Of a stretch of DNA of 64,000 nucleotides, positions 42,800 through 51,467 are shown one piece after another; the stretch's first letter is position 1; the number at the start of each line of letters is the position of its first letter. The DNA lies in assembly GCF_900117415.1 (NCBI RefSeq), contig NZ_FPEI01000004.1, positions 248,001 to 312,000 on the forward strand, read 5' to 3'. Position numbers and translations under genes: made by a program. The notes under the pieces are model-generated. The model did no database searches, was not told where the DNA came from, and saw nothing but the letters and a program-made list of their open reading frames with translations. This DNA is from Hyphomicrobium sp. CS1BSMeth3. GTDB lineage: Bacteria; Pseudomonadota; Alphaproteobacteria; Rhizobiales; Hyphomicrobiaceae.

Positions 42800-45700
42800 A
42801 TGACCCAAGCGATTCCCTCCGCCCCCGGCGCGCCTTCGTTCGTGCACCTCAAGGTGCATTCGGCCTACTCGCTGCTCGAAGGCGCGCTGCCGATCAGCGC
42901 GCTCGCCAAGCGCGCGGCCAAGCTCGGCTTTCCGGCCCTCGCGCTCACTGACACGAACAACCTCTTCGGCGCCCTCGAATTCTCCGACAAGCTCGCCGGC
43001 TCCGGCATCCAGCCGATCGTGGGCATCAGCCTCGCCGTCGATTTCGAGGAAGCGAACAAATCCGGCCCCGGCATCGCGGGTCTGCCCGCCCTGCCGCCCC
43101 CGCATCGCGATGGCCTGCTGGCACTGCTCGCCATGAGCGAGACCGGCTACGGCAATCTCATGAAGATCGCGAGCCGCGCCTACATGGGCACGAGCGATGG
43201 CGAGACGCCGCACGCCAAGATCAGCCACATTGCCGCCCACGCCGAAGGCCTGATCGCACTCACCGGCGGCCCCGACGGCCCGATCGACAAGACCATCGCC
43301 GACAACCACGGCGCGACCGCAACCGCGCGCGTGAAGACGCTCAAAGACATCTTCGGCGACCGCCTCTATGTCGAGCTTCAACGCCACGGCCTTCCCCAGG
43401 AAAAAGCCGTCGAGCCGCAGCTCATCGACCTCGCCTACGCCGAGGATCTGCCGCTCGTCGCGACCAACGAGTGCTACTTCGCCGAGCCCGAGGACTACGA
43501 GGCCCACGACGCACTCCTCTGCATTGCCGAAGGCCGCTACCTCAATGAGGACGACCGCCGCCGCCTCACGCCCGAGCACCACTTCAAGAGCGCCGAGGCC
43601 ATGGCCAAGGTGTTCGCCGATCTGCCCGAGGCCCTTGCCAGCACCGTCGAGATCGCGCGCCGCTGTGCCTATCGCCCGCGCGGGCGCAAACCCATCCTGC
43701 CGAACTTCGTGCAGACCAAAGCCGACGCGACCGCCGAGGAGCGCGCCGAAGCCGAGGCCGCCGAGTTCGCACGTCAGGCGCAGGAAGGCCTCGTCAAGCG
43801 GCTCGCCGTCAATCCGCTCGCGCCCGGCTTCACCCAGGAGGACTACGAGAAGCGCCTCGCCTACGAGATCGACATCATCAAGGGCATGAAGTTCCCGGGC
43901 TACTTCCTGATCGTTGCGGACTTCATCAAATGGTCCAAGGCGAACGGCATTCCCGTCGGACCGGGCCGCGGCTCGGGCGCCGGCTCGCTCGTCGCCTGGG
44001 CGCTCACCATCACCGATCTCGATCCGCTCCGCTTCGGCCTGCTCTTCGAGCGCTTTCTCAATCCCGAGCGCGTCTCGATGCCGGACTTCGACGTCGACTT
44101 CTGCCAGGACCGGCGCGACGAGGTCATCCGCTACGTGCAGCAGAAATACGGCCACGATCGCGTCGCGCAGATCATCACGCACGGAAAGCTGCAGGCGCGC
44201 GCCGTGCTGCGCGACGTCGGCCGCGTGCTGCAGATGCCGTACGGCCAGGTCGACCGCCTCTGCAAGCTCGTGCCGAACAATCCGGCCAATCCGGTTTCGC
44301 TCCCCGATGCCATTGCCGGCGAGCCCAAGCTGCAGGAGGAGCGCGACAGCGAGCCCGTCGTCGCGCGCCTGCTCGAAATCGCGCAGAAGCTCGAAGGCCT
44401 CTACCGCCACGCTTCGACGCACGCCGCCGGCATGGTGATCGGCGACCGCCCGCTCGACCAGCTCGTGCCCGTCTATCGCGATCCGCGCTCGAACATGCCG
44501 GTCACGCAGTTCAACTGGAAGTTCGTCGAGGCGGCCGGCCTCGTGAAGTTCGACTTCCTCGGCCTGAAGACGCTCACCGTCATCCAGAAGGCACTGGAGC
44601 TCATCGAGCGCGGGCACGGCGTCAAGCTCGACCTCGCCACGCTCGCCGTCGACGACAAGAAGAGCTACGAGCTTCTCGCCAGGGCCGATACGGCCGGCGT
44701 GTTCCAGCTCGAAAGTACGGGCATGCGCGAGAGCTTGAAGCGCCTCAAGCCCGACCGTCTCGAGGACATCATCGCCATGGTGGCGCTCTATCGCCCCGGC
44801 CCCATGGACAACATCCCGACGTACATCAACCGCAAGCACGGCGACGAGCCCGTCGACTACCTGCATCCGATGCTCGAAGGCATCCTGAAAGAGACCTACG
44901 GCGTCATCATCTACCAGGAGCAGGTCATCCAGATCGCGCAGGTCATGGGCGGCTACTCGCTCGGTCAGGCCGACTTGCTCCGCCGCGCCATGGGCAAGAA
45001 GGACAAGGCCGAGATGGCGCGCCAGCAGGCGCGGTTCGTCGAGGGCGCGAAGTCCAAAGGCGTGAAAGAAAAGGACGCCGCCTACATCTTCGAGCTGGTC
45101 GACAAGTTCGCAGGCTACGGCTTCAACAAGAGCCACGCCGCCGCCTATGCGCTCGTCAGCTACCACACGGCCTATCTCAAGGCGAACTTCCGCGAGGAGT
45201 TCCTCGCCGCGTCCATGACGCTCGACATGGCCAACACCGACAAGCTCGCCATGTTCGTCGGCGAGGCGCGCAAGGCCGGCATTGCCGTGTTGCCTCCGTG
45301 CGTGAACGGCTCCGATGTCGAGTTCACGGTCGAGTTCGAGAAGAGGCCGGGCATCCCCTCCCCCCTTGTGGGGGAGGGCAAGGGAGGGGGGGATCGCAGA
45401 GCATCTGCGATTGAAGCTCCCTCTATCGGCGGGATTCCCCCCACCCCTAACCCCTCCCCACAAGGGGGAGGGGAATTGCCCTCCAATGCCGACGGCCCGC
45501 GCGGCGCGATCCGCTATGCCCTCGCCGGTCTCAAGAACCTCGGCCGCGGTGCCGTCGAAACGATCGTGGAGAGCCGGAGGGCAAAGGGTCCCTTCGCATC
45601 GCTTGCGGACTTTGCCGCCCGCCTCAACTCCAAGGCTGTCAACAAGCGCGGGCTCGAGACCCTCGCCGCCGGCGGCGCGTTCGACACGTTCGATCGCAAC

Positions 45701-46519
45701 CGCGCGCTCGTCCACGCGAATGTCGAGCAGATCCTGAGGGAGGCCGGAAGCCGGGCCGACGACGAGCAGTTCGGGCAAGGCAGCCTGCTCGGCGGCATGC
45801 AGAACGAAGCCACGCCTGTCGTGCTGAACTTCAGGACGGCAAAATCCTGGACGCCGATCGAGCGCCTGCAGCACGAGTTCGGCGCCGTCGGCTTCTATCT
45901 CTCGGGCCATCCGCTCGATGCCTACGGACGCGTGCTCGGCAAGCTCGGCGTCAAGCGCTTCACGGACTTCGAGCATACGGTCGGCCTTGCCGCGGGCCGC
46001 CTCGCCGGCATCGTCATTTCCGCGCGCGAGCGCCGCTCGGCCAAGGGCAACAAGTTCGCCTTCGCCATGTTCTCGGACTCAAGCGGTCAGTTCGAAGCCG
46101 TGATCTTCTCGGATACGCTCGCGCGCTGCCGCGAGATCCTCGTCGCAGGCACGGCCGTGCTCATGTCCGTCGAGGCCGAGCGCGATGGCGAGACCGTCAA
46201 GCTGCGCGTGCAGAACCTCGAGCCGCTCGAGTCCGCCGCCGCCAACGTCCAGCAATCCCTGAAAATCGTGCTCGACCGGCGCACGGTCCAGGCGAGCAAC
46301 GGCGGCGCCATGGCCGAGCTGCGTGCCCTGCTCGACAAAGCACCGGCGAACGGCAAGGGCGGCGAGATCCGCCTCGCCATGGAAGTGGAGAGCGTGCCCG
46401 GCCGCCGCGGCGCGCCGCGCGAGATCGAGTTCAAGCTGCCCGGCCGCTTCGACATCGGCCCGCGCCAGCAGGGTGAGCTGCTCACGATCCCCGGCGTTCT
46501 CGATGTGATGGAAGTTTAA
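42800..46519 (+). CDS. dnaE: DNA polymerase III subunit alpha (DnaE1), with an in-frame repeat insertion
   Basis: A 1239-residue replicative polymerase. The PHP domain starts FVHLKVHSAYSLLEGALPIS. The catalytic aspartates lie in MPDFDVDFCQDRRDEVI near residue 430, and GRGSGAGSLVAWAL is the nucleotide-binding loop. The helix-hairpin-helix, beta-binding and OB-fold (LAGIVISARERRSAKGNKFAFAMFSD) parts follow. It is about 70 residues longer than typical alphaproteobacterial DnaE1. Roughly 40-45 residues at 851-895 are encoded by a GC-rich double-hairpin repeat (45355-45473) and read as Gly/Pro-rich sequence. They sit in a likely loop just before IRYALAGLKNLG. The frame is intact on both sides, so a functional protein is probable. 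Confidence 0.95.
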   Translation: MTQAIPSAPGAPSFVHLKVHSAYSLLEGALPISALAKRAAKLGFPALALTDTNNLFGALEFSDKLAGSGIQPIVGISLAVDFEEANKSGPGIAGLPALPPPHRDGLLALLAMSETGYGNLMKIASRAYMGTSDGETPHAKISHIAAHAEGLIALTGGPDGPIDKTIADNHGATATARVKTLKDIFGDRLYVELQRHGLPQEKAVEPQLIDLAYAEDLPLVATNECYFAEPEDYEAHDALLCIAEGRYLNEDDRRRLTPEHHFKSAEAMAKVFADLPEALASTVEIARRCAYRPRGRKPILPNFVQTKADATAEERAEAEAAEFARQAQEGLVKRLAVNPLAPGFTQEDYEKRLAYEIDIIKGMKFPGYFLIVADFIKWSKANGIPVGPGRGSGAGSLVAWALTITDLDPLRFGLLFERFLNPERVSMPDFDVDFCQDRRDEVIRYVQQKYGHDRVAQIITHGKLQARAVLRDVGRVLQMPYGQVDRLCKLVPNNPANPVSLPDAIAGEPKLQEERDSEPVVARLLEIAQKLEGLYRHASTHAAGMVIGDRPLDQLVPVYRDPRSNMPVTQFNWKFVEAAGLVKFDFLGLKTLTVIQKALELIERGHGVKLDLATLAVDDKKSYELLARADTAGVFQLESTGMRESLKRLKPDRLEDIIAMVALYRPGPMDNIPTYINRKHGDEPVDYLHPMLEGILKETYGVIIYQEQVIQIAQVMGGYSLGQADLLRRAMGKKDKAEMARQQARFVEGAKSKGVKEKDAAYIFELVDKFAGYGFNKSHAAAYALVSYHTAYLKANFREEFLAASMTLDMANTDKLAMFVGEARKAGIAVLPPCVNGSDVEFTVEFEKRPGIPSPLVGEGKGGGDRRASAIEAPSIGGIPPTPNPSPQGGGELPSNADGPRGAIRYALAGLKNLGRGAVETIVESRRAKGPFASLADFAARLNSKAVNKRGLETLAAGGAFDTFDRNRALVHANVEQILREAGSRADDEQFGQGSLLGGMQNEATPVVLNFRTAKSWTPIERLQHEFGAVGFYLSGHPLDAYGRVLGKLGVKRFTDFEHTVGLAAGRLAGIVISARERRSAKGNKFAFAMFSDSSGQFEAVIFSDTLARCREILVAGTAVLMSVEAERDGETVKLRVQNLEPLESAAANVQQSLKIVLDRRTVQASNGGAMAELRALLDKAPANGKGGEIRLAMEVESVPGRRGAPREIEFKLPGRFDIGPRQQGELLTIPGVLDVMEV
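45355..45473. repeat. GC-rich double-hairpin repeat, family 1 (REPIN-like), copy inside dnaE
   Basis: Left hairpin 45355-45378 (CCCCTCCCCCC TTGT GGGGGAGGG) and right hairpin 45451-45473 (CCCCTCCCC ACAA GGGGGAGGGG) in inverted order. GATTCCCCCCACCCCTAAC next to the right hairpin is the reverse complement of the segment next to the left hairpin at 23441. The copy keeps the reading frame open. Confidence 0.85.
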
Positions 46520-46540
46520 GTCAGGGGAGCCCCCACTTCC

Positions 46541-46656
46541 CCTTCTCCCCGTGCTTACGGGGAGAAGGTCGGGATGAGGGCGGCCCACTTGCTGACGTCG
46601 GCGTCTGCCGCCGCCCCTCACCCTAACCCTCTCCCCGTGAAGGACGGGGAGAGGGG
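46541..46656. repeat. Inverted double-hairpin repeat, family 2 (REPIN-like)
   Basis: Left hairpin 46541-46568 (arms CCTTCTCCCCGT/ACGGGGAGAAGG). Right hairpin 46627-46656 (arms CCCTCTCCCCGT/ACGGGGAGAGGG). Between them TCGGGATGAGGG and CCCTCACCCTAA are inward-facing complements. It separates the convergent dnaE and tctC genes and may act as a bidirectional terminator. Confidence 0.8.
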
Positions 46657-46665
46657 ATCCTCGCA

Positions 46666-47652
46666 TCACTTCTGCGGGCGGTTCTTCGCCCACTCGGTGT
46701 ACTTCTTCGCCTTCTCGTGCGTCTCGTTGTAGTACTTCACGTACTCATCACCGACCATGATCTTGATCGCGAGGCCCGCATCCTCGAGGCGCTTCACGTG
46801 ATCGGGATCCTTCATCGCCTGCGAGAACACATCCTGCAGCTTCTTGACCACGGCCGGGTCCATGCCCTTCGGGCCACCGATGCCGCGCGTCGAGCTCGAG
46901 ATCACCGTCGGCATGCCGAGCTCCTTGGTCGTCGGCACGTCGGGCAGGAACTTCGAGCGCTCGGTGTCCATGACCGCGAGCGCACGGACCTGCCCGCTCT
47001 TCACCTGCGGAACGATGCCGCCGACATTGTCGAACGACACGTCGATATTGCCGCCGAGCGTCTCCTTCATCTGCGCCGCACCGCCGAGCAGATGCACGAT
47101 GCGGAAGTTCACGCCCGGATTGACCTCCTCCACCATCAGGATGGCGAGGTGATCATCCGACAGAATGCCCGTCGTTGCCGCGCGGATCGTGCCCGGCTTG
47201 GCCTTGGCCGCGTCGAGAAGATCCTTCAGCGTCTTGTAGGGGCTGTTCGCCGCGACCCAGATCACGCCCGGATCGAGCACCTGGTTCGCGATCGGCGTGA
47301 AGCTCCCCTCGTTGAAGATCGCTTGGCGCTCGGGATCGAGGATCGTCGTGTTGGTCGCCGGCAGATTGAGGAAGCCGATGGTGTAGCCATCGGGTTTCGC
47401 GCGCGCGAGCTCCGTCCAGCCGACCTGGCCGCCGGCACCGCCGCGGTTCACGACGACGATCGGCTGGCCGAGGATCTTTTCAGCGAGCCCCGCGACGACG
47501 CGCGCGCCGATGTCCGTCGAGCCGCCGGCCGGGAATGAGACGATCATGTTGATCGGCCGCGTCGGATATTGCTGGGCCGAGGCCGGAGCCGAAACATGCG
47601 TTGCGACGAGCGCCACCGCCGTCACGGCCATTGCCAGTCTGAGCAGTCTCAT
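46666..47652 (-). CDS. Tripartite tricarboxylate transporter substrate-binding protein (Bug/TctC)
   Basis: A 328-residue periplasmic binding protein. The start at 47652 gives a signal peptide (MRLLRLAMAVTAVALVATHVSAPASAQQ). The mature N-terminus reads YPTRPINMIVSFPAGGSTDIGARVVA, the standard Bug-family opening, and GGAGGQVGWTELARAKPDGYT is the second hallmark. It captures a carboxylate or other organic ligand for the TctA/TctB membrane pair encoded upstream on the same strand. Between tctA and this start lies an array of three palindromic units. Confidence 0.94.
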   Translation of the reverse strand: MRLLRLAMAVTAVALVATHVSAPASAQQYPTRPINMIVSFPAGGSTDIGARVVAGLAEKILGQPIVVVNRGGAGGQVGWTELARAKPDGYTIGFLNLPATNTTILDPERQAIFNEGSFTPIANQVLDPGVIWVAANSPYKTLKDLLDAAKAKPGTIRAATTGILSDDHLAILMVEEVNPGVNFRIVHLLGGAAQMKETLGGNIDVSFDNVGGIVPQVKSGQVRALAVMDTERSKFLPDVPTTKELGMPTVISSSTRGIGGPKGMDPAVVKKLQDVFSQAMKDPDHVKRLEDAGLAIKIMVGDEYVKYYNETHEKAKKYTEWAKNRPQK

Positions 47653-47673
47653 GAGTGGTCCTCCGCTACAAAT

Positions 47674-47753
47674 CGCCAACTGAATTGGCTCAGTTTAGCA
47701 CGCCAACCAAGTTGGCTGGGCTAACACGCCAACGGCGCTGGCTGGGTTAATCG
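47674..47753. repeat. Three tandem palindromic units in the tctA-tctC interval
   Basis: Units begin CGCCAAC at 47674, 47701 and 47727 (period 26-27 bp). Each carries an inverted pair of the type GCCAAC-N3-5-TTGGC, followed by a TTTAGCA/CTAACA-like tail. The last unit overlaps the tctA stop codon. The array is 22 bp upstream of the tctC start, where an operator or translation-control structure would fit. Confidence 0.65.
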
Positions 47754-49246
47754 GCATTCGGATCCCTGATCTCTTTGGGTGCATACTGCATGGCCGCAAA
47801 GGCGAGAATGACGACGGCAAGCGCCAGCAGTGAGGCCGACAGCGGCCGCGTGACGAAGATCGAGAAATCGCCCGCCGACATCTCGAGCGACGTGCGCATG
47901 GACTTCTCGATCTGTGGTCCGAGAATGAGGCCGAGCACGAGCGGTGCAAGCGGGAAGTTCAGCTTGCGCAGGAGATAGCCGATGATGCCGCAGCCGAGCA
48001 TGACCCAGAGATCGAAGATGCTCTGATTGATGCTGTAGGCGCCGATGATGCAGAACAGCAGCGTGCCGGCACAAATGTACTGGTACGGAATTTCCAGGAT
48101 CTTCGCCCACAGCCCGACGAGCGGTAGATTGAGGATCAGTAGCAGGACATTCCCGATGAAGAAGCTCGCGATCACGGCCCACACGAGATCGGGGCGCTCC
48201 TGGAACAGCAGCGGTCCCGGCGTCAGACCATTGATGATGAAGGCCCCCATGAGCACCGCGATCGTCGGCGAGCTCGGAATGCCGAGCGTCAGCAGTGGCA
48301 CCATGGAGCCATTGGCATAGCTGTTGTTGGCTGTCTCGGGTCCGGCGACGCCCTCGATCGCGCCGGTGCCGAATGTCTCGGGATGCTTCGAGAGACGCTT
48401 CTCCAGGATGTACGACATGAACGTCGGGATGATGGCGCCGACCCCCGGTATGAGGCCGAGGAAGAATCCGAGCCCCGTGCCGCGCCAGATGGCCCCCATG
48501 GAGCGGTGCCATTCGTCTCGCGATGGGATAAGCCCCCGCAAGTTCGTCTTGATGACCTCGCGATAAGGCTTCTCCGCCGTCGCCAGAATCTCGCCGACGC
48601 CGAACAGCCCCATGACCACCGGAATGAAGCCGAGCCCATCGAACAGCTCCGGCAGACCGAACGTGAAGCGCGGTGCGCCACGCACTGGATCGAGGCCGAT
48701 CAGCGAGATGAGCAGCCCCGTGACCGTCATGAGAATGCCGGCGATGAGCGAGTTGCCGGCAAGGCTCGTCACGAGCACGAGCCCGACAATCATGAGCGCG
48801 AAGAACTCCGGCGGACCGAAGCTCAGCGCCAGCCGCGAGAGCGGTGTCGCGACGACCACGAGCAGCACGGTCGCGATCACGCCGCCGATGAACGAGCCGA
48901 TGGCGGCAATGCCGAGCGCAGCACCAGCGCGCCCCTTCTTCGCCATCGCGTGGCCATCGAGACACGTGATCACGGACGCCGCCTCGCCCGGCACATTGAT
49001 CAGCACGGACGTAATCGTGCCGCCGTACATCGCGCCGTAGTAGATGGCCGCGAGCATGATGATGGCGCCCGTGGCATCGAGCTGAAAGGTGAGCGGAATG
49101 AGGATCGCGGTGCCCGCCGCCGGACCGATGCCCGGCAGCACGCCGATGAGCGTGCCGAGAAAACATCCGATGAAGGCGAAGGTGAGGTTCGTCGGCGTCG
49201 CCGCCGCGGCAAAGCCCGCCATGAGGTAATGAAAGGTATCAACCAT
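47747..49246 (-). CDS. Tripartite tricarboxylate transporter large permease (TctA)
   Basis: A 499-residue membrane protein with 11-12 hydrophobic helices. The conserved blocks are [23 protein letters not shown] near residue 30, [31 protein letters not shown], and [31 protein letters not shown] in the second half. ATG at 49246 is preferred to 49255, because the AGGGGGGAA ribosome-binding site is about 10 bp away and would be too close to the first ATG. The Shine-Dalgarno abuts the edge of repeat copy B. It pairs with the tctB upstream and tctC downstream. Confidence 0.95.
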   Translation of the reverse strand: MVDTFHYLMAGFAAAATPTNLTFAFIGCFLGTLIGVLPGIGPAAGTAILIPLTFQLDATGAIIMLAAIYYGAMYGGTITSVLINVPGEAASVITCLDGHAMAKKGRAGAALGIAAIGSFIGGVIATVLLVVVATPLSRLALSFGPPEFFALMIVGLVLVTSLAGNSLIAGILMTVTGLLISLIGLDPVRGAPRFTFGLPELFDGLGFIPVVMGLFGVGEILATAEKPYREVIKTNLRGLIPSRDEWHRSMGAIWRGTGLGFFLGLIPGVGAIIPTFMSYILEKRLSKHPETFGTGAIEGVAGPETANNSYANGSMVPLLTLGIPSSPTIAVLMGAFIINGLTPGPLLFQERPDLVWAVIASFFIGNVLLLILNLPLVGLWAKILEIPYQYICAGTLLFCIIGAYSINQSIFDLWVMLGCGIIGYLLRKLNFPLAPLVLGLILGPQIEKSMRTSLEMSAGDFSIFVTRPLSASLLALAVVILAFAAMQYAPKEIRDPNAD

Positions 49247-49262
49247 CGGCGCCATTCCCCCC

Positions 49263-49429
49263 TAGTGTGGTGGTTCCGAAGTCCGCCACCCCTTCGCGGC
49301 AGGTGTCGGAGGCGGACTTCGGAACCTGAACCACACCAGATCCATAGACTTGCTAGTGTCCTTTCGATCGCGAAGTTCGTTCGAGAGCCCGCCGCAGACG
49401 GCGACGAACTTCACGATCGGGGACACTAG
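49263..49429. repeat. Double-hairpin repeat element, copy B (between tctB and tctA)
   Basis: Hairpin 1 (49263-49338): outer arms TAGTGTGGT and ACCACACCA, inner arms GTTCCGAAGTCCGCC/GGCGGACTTCGGAAC (perfect, 15 bp), unpaired CTGA on the right, 23-nt loop. Spacer 14 nt. Hairpin 2 (49353-49429): outer CTAGTGTCC/GGGACACTAG, inner CGATCGCGAAGTTCG/CGAACTTCACGATCG, unpaired TTT on the left. Same geometry as copy A with different inner sequences. Confidence 0.9.
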
Positions 49430-49452
49430 CCCGGATGCAATGAGTTGCAGCT

Positions 49453-49932
49453 TCACAGCCCGAATGCTCCGATGGGCAATGGCACCTTCAGCCAGTAGTA
49501 GAAGCTGTGAAACACACCGAAGCTGAGTGCGAGCGCGACGAGCGCGATGGCGATGTAGTTCCGCACGCCGAGCACCAGCAGCAGGAGCGTGATGAAGACC
49601 AGTGCGGTCAGGCGATAGCCGAGCGGATCGAGAGCGGTGAAGGCCGCGAGCAGCAGGACGATGATGCCGGCGATGCGGAACATCGCCGAGCGATCCGGGA
49701 CGAGATCATCGCCCGCATCGGGATCGGGTGCGCCCACCGTCGCATCCGGCTGGCGCACGAGCTGGACGAGCAGCACGAGCGAGAGCACTACGCCGAGCAA
49801 CGCCAGGATCAGCGGAAAGAATCCGGGACCGGGTCCCAGTGCGTCCAACAGAGGTAGTTTGGACGACAAATAAATCGTGCCGGCAAACAGGACCAGAAAG
49901 GTCCCTGCCGCGACAAGCCACCCGCGCCTCAA
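49453..49932 (-). CDS. Tripartite tricarboxylate transporter small permease (TctB)
   Basis: A 159-residue membrane protein with four hydrophobic segments: residues 5-25, 38-58, 85-108 and 118-150. SSKLPLLDALGPGPGFFPLILALLGVVLS is the conserved TctB/DUF1468 opening. It forms the small membrane subunit with TctA. The three genes tctB-tctA-tctC are on the minus strand, with 206 bp, mostly repeat copy B, between tctB and tctA. Confidence 0.92.
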   Translation of the reverse strand: MRRGWLVAAGTFLVLFAGTIYLSSKLPLLDALGPGPGFFPLILALLGVVLSLVLLVQLVRQPDATVGAPDPDAGDDLVPDRSAMFRIAGIIVLLLAAFTALDPLGYRLTALVFITLLLLVLGVRNYIAIALVALALSFGVFHSFYYWLKVPLPIGAFGL

Positions 49933-50163
49933 GATCGCGTCCTCCCTTGACGCAATTTCTTTTTATGGGTCGAGGCTAGCACAGGATCGGGGGTGCGCAA
50001 TGCCTTAAGTTCGCGGGCGTTCGCGCTCCGCGCGGCCGGACGTGGTTGACAACCTCCCGTCCGGGCCGCTCTTTTCCGGCTGTCCGGACGCGCCCATGGC
50101 GTTGCCGCAATGGTCGGTCATGACCCTCCCACCACTAACGCCGCCCGAGCCAATAGAGATGCC

Positions 50164-50937
50164 ATGTCCCTTGCCGAACGCCTCGCCGGATTGAAGCGCG
50201 ACCCCGCCCTCGAGAGCCTCAAGCGCTCTCTCGACGTCTACTACGGCGACACCGCGCGCGAGGCGGCCATGGACGCGCTCTATGCGCGGTTCGTGCAGCC
50301 CGGCGACCTCGCCTTCGACATCGGCTCGCACGTCGGCGACCGCATTGGTGCCTTCCGCCGCCTCGGCGCGCGCGTCGTCGCCCTCGAGCCGCAGCCGCTC
50401 TGTGCCCACGCCATTCGTGCGATCTACGCTGGCGACACCAACGTTACACTCGTCGAGAGCGCATGTGGCCCGGCCGCAGGAAAGATCAGCCTGCATGTGA
50501 ACACGGCCAACCCGACGGTCACGACCGCCTCGCGCGATTTCGTCAAAGCCGCGGACGGCGCCGGTGGCTGGGAAGGCCAGGTCTGGGATCGCGAGATCGA
50601 AGTGCCCGTCACGACACTCGATGCGCTGATCGCGGCGCATGGCGCGCCGAACTTCGTGAAGATCGACGTCGAAGGCTTCGAGGCCGATGTGCTCGCGGGC
50701 TTGAGCCAGGCGCTCCCCGCGCTCTCCTTCGAGTTCACGACCATCCAGCGCGATGTGGCCTATGCCTGTCTCGCCCGCATTGCCGCGCTCGGCGACTACG
50801 GCTTCGACCTTGCGCTCGGCGAGAGCCAGACACTCGATCTCGGCCGCTGGGTCACGGCCGATGACATGCGCGCACACATCGCCGCGCTGCCGCACGCGGC
50901 AAACTCCGGCGATGTGTACGCTGTGCGGCGGAACTAA
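50164..50937 (+). CDS. FkbM family methyltransferase
   Basis: A 257-residue SAM-dependent methyltransferase. GDLAFDIGSHVGDRIGAFRRLGARVVALEPQPLC (about residues 50-85) contains motif I and the acidic end of strand 2. VTTLDALIAAHGAPNFVKIDVEGFEADVLAGL is the FkbM-specific KIDVEG motif. The start ATG of MSLAERLAGLKRD was chosen; the upstream extension is Pro-rich and not conserved-looking. It may methylate a glycan or natural product. Its TAA stop is the first codon of the hairpin element at 50935. Confidence 0.9.
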   Translation: MSLAERLAGLKRDPALESLKRSLDVYYGDTAREAAMDALYARFVQPGDLAFDIGSHVGDRIGAFRRLGARVVALEPQPLCAHAIRAIYAGDTNVTLVESACGPAAGKISLHVNTANPTVTTASRDFVKAADGAGGWEGQVWDREIEVPVTTLDALIAAHGAPNFVKIDVEGFEADVLAGLSQALPALSFEFTTIQRDVAYACLARIAALGDYGFDLALGESQTLDLGRWVTADDMRAHIAALPHAANSGDVYAVRRN

Positions 50938-51010
50938 AGCGTCGGACCTTAAATGCGACCCACGCCTGTGCCGAACTCAAAATCGCATTTAAGGTCCCAA
51001 AGACGCTTTA
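50935..51010. repeat. Single bulged hairpin element, copy D, between convergent genes
   Basis: Outer arms TAAAGCGTC (50935-50943) and GACGCTTTA (51002-51010). Inner arms GGACCTTAAATGCGA (50944-50958) and TCGCATTTAAGGTCC (50983-50997), perfect 15 bp. Unpaired CAAA on the right side, loop of 24 nt. Both outer ends supply TAA stop codons to the convergent genes. Confidence 0.9.
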
Positions 51011-51388
51011 GAACGAGAGCGTCGCCGCGCCGGCCTTGAGCTCGGCGTGCATGACGCTCGCACCCGTGATGACCACGCCCTCGATGAAATCGGCCTGCTC
51101 GTAGCCGCGCGACTTCACGCAAGGCGTACAAGCCCAGATCACGCCGCCGCGCGCCTGGAAGTCCTTGATCAGCGCAGCAAGCGAGTCGAGGGGCGCCACC
51201 TGTGTCATGGTCTGTCCGCCCTTGCGGACGAGGTCGATGCCCGTGCTGCTCAGAAAGATATAGACTTTCAGGCCGGCGGTAATGCCTCCGTTGGCTATGG
51301 TGAACGCCACCGACGAAAGTTCGCTTTCGATGCCTTTGGTTACCAGGATTACCAGCTTGTCCGTTACATTCGCCACGTTTGCCTCCAT
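51008..51388 (-). CDS. DsrE/DsrF-like family protein
   Basis: A 126-residue protein of the DsrE superfamily. It begins VTDKLVILVTKGIESELSSVAFTIANGGITAGLKVYIFLSSTGIDLVRKGG, the usual first half, and carries CTPCVKSRGYEQADFI with two cysteines at about 87 and 90, which in family members accept persulfide. It may relay sulfur in tRNA thiolation or sulfur oxidation, in line with the persulfide-linked YeeE pair elsewhere in the window, although they are not linked. Its stop codon is the outer TAA of copy D. Confidence 0.86.
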   Translation of the reverse strand: MEANVANVTDKLVILVTKGIESELSSVAFTIANGGITAGLKVYIFLSSTGIDLVRKGGQTMTQVAPLDSLAALIKDFQARGGVIWACTPCVKSRGYEQADFIEGVVITGASVMHAELKAGAATLSF

Positions 51389-51467
51389 GCTCTATGATCA
51401 GTGAAAACGTCGCTTGACCTAATGCTGAAGCGTTCTTCCGTCATTGGCCGCAATGCCGAGATCCTTG

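Noticed and set aside
42650-45976. 1108-codon open frame on the minus strand opposite dnaE
   Set aside because: It mirrors the high GC3 codon pattern of dnaE, has no recognisable domain and overlaps a certain essential gene. The same applies to the 604-codon frame opposite dxs (6100-7914) and others opposite long genes.
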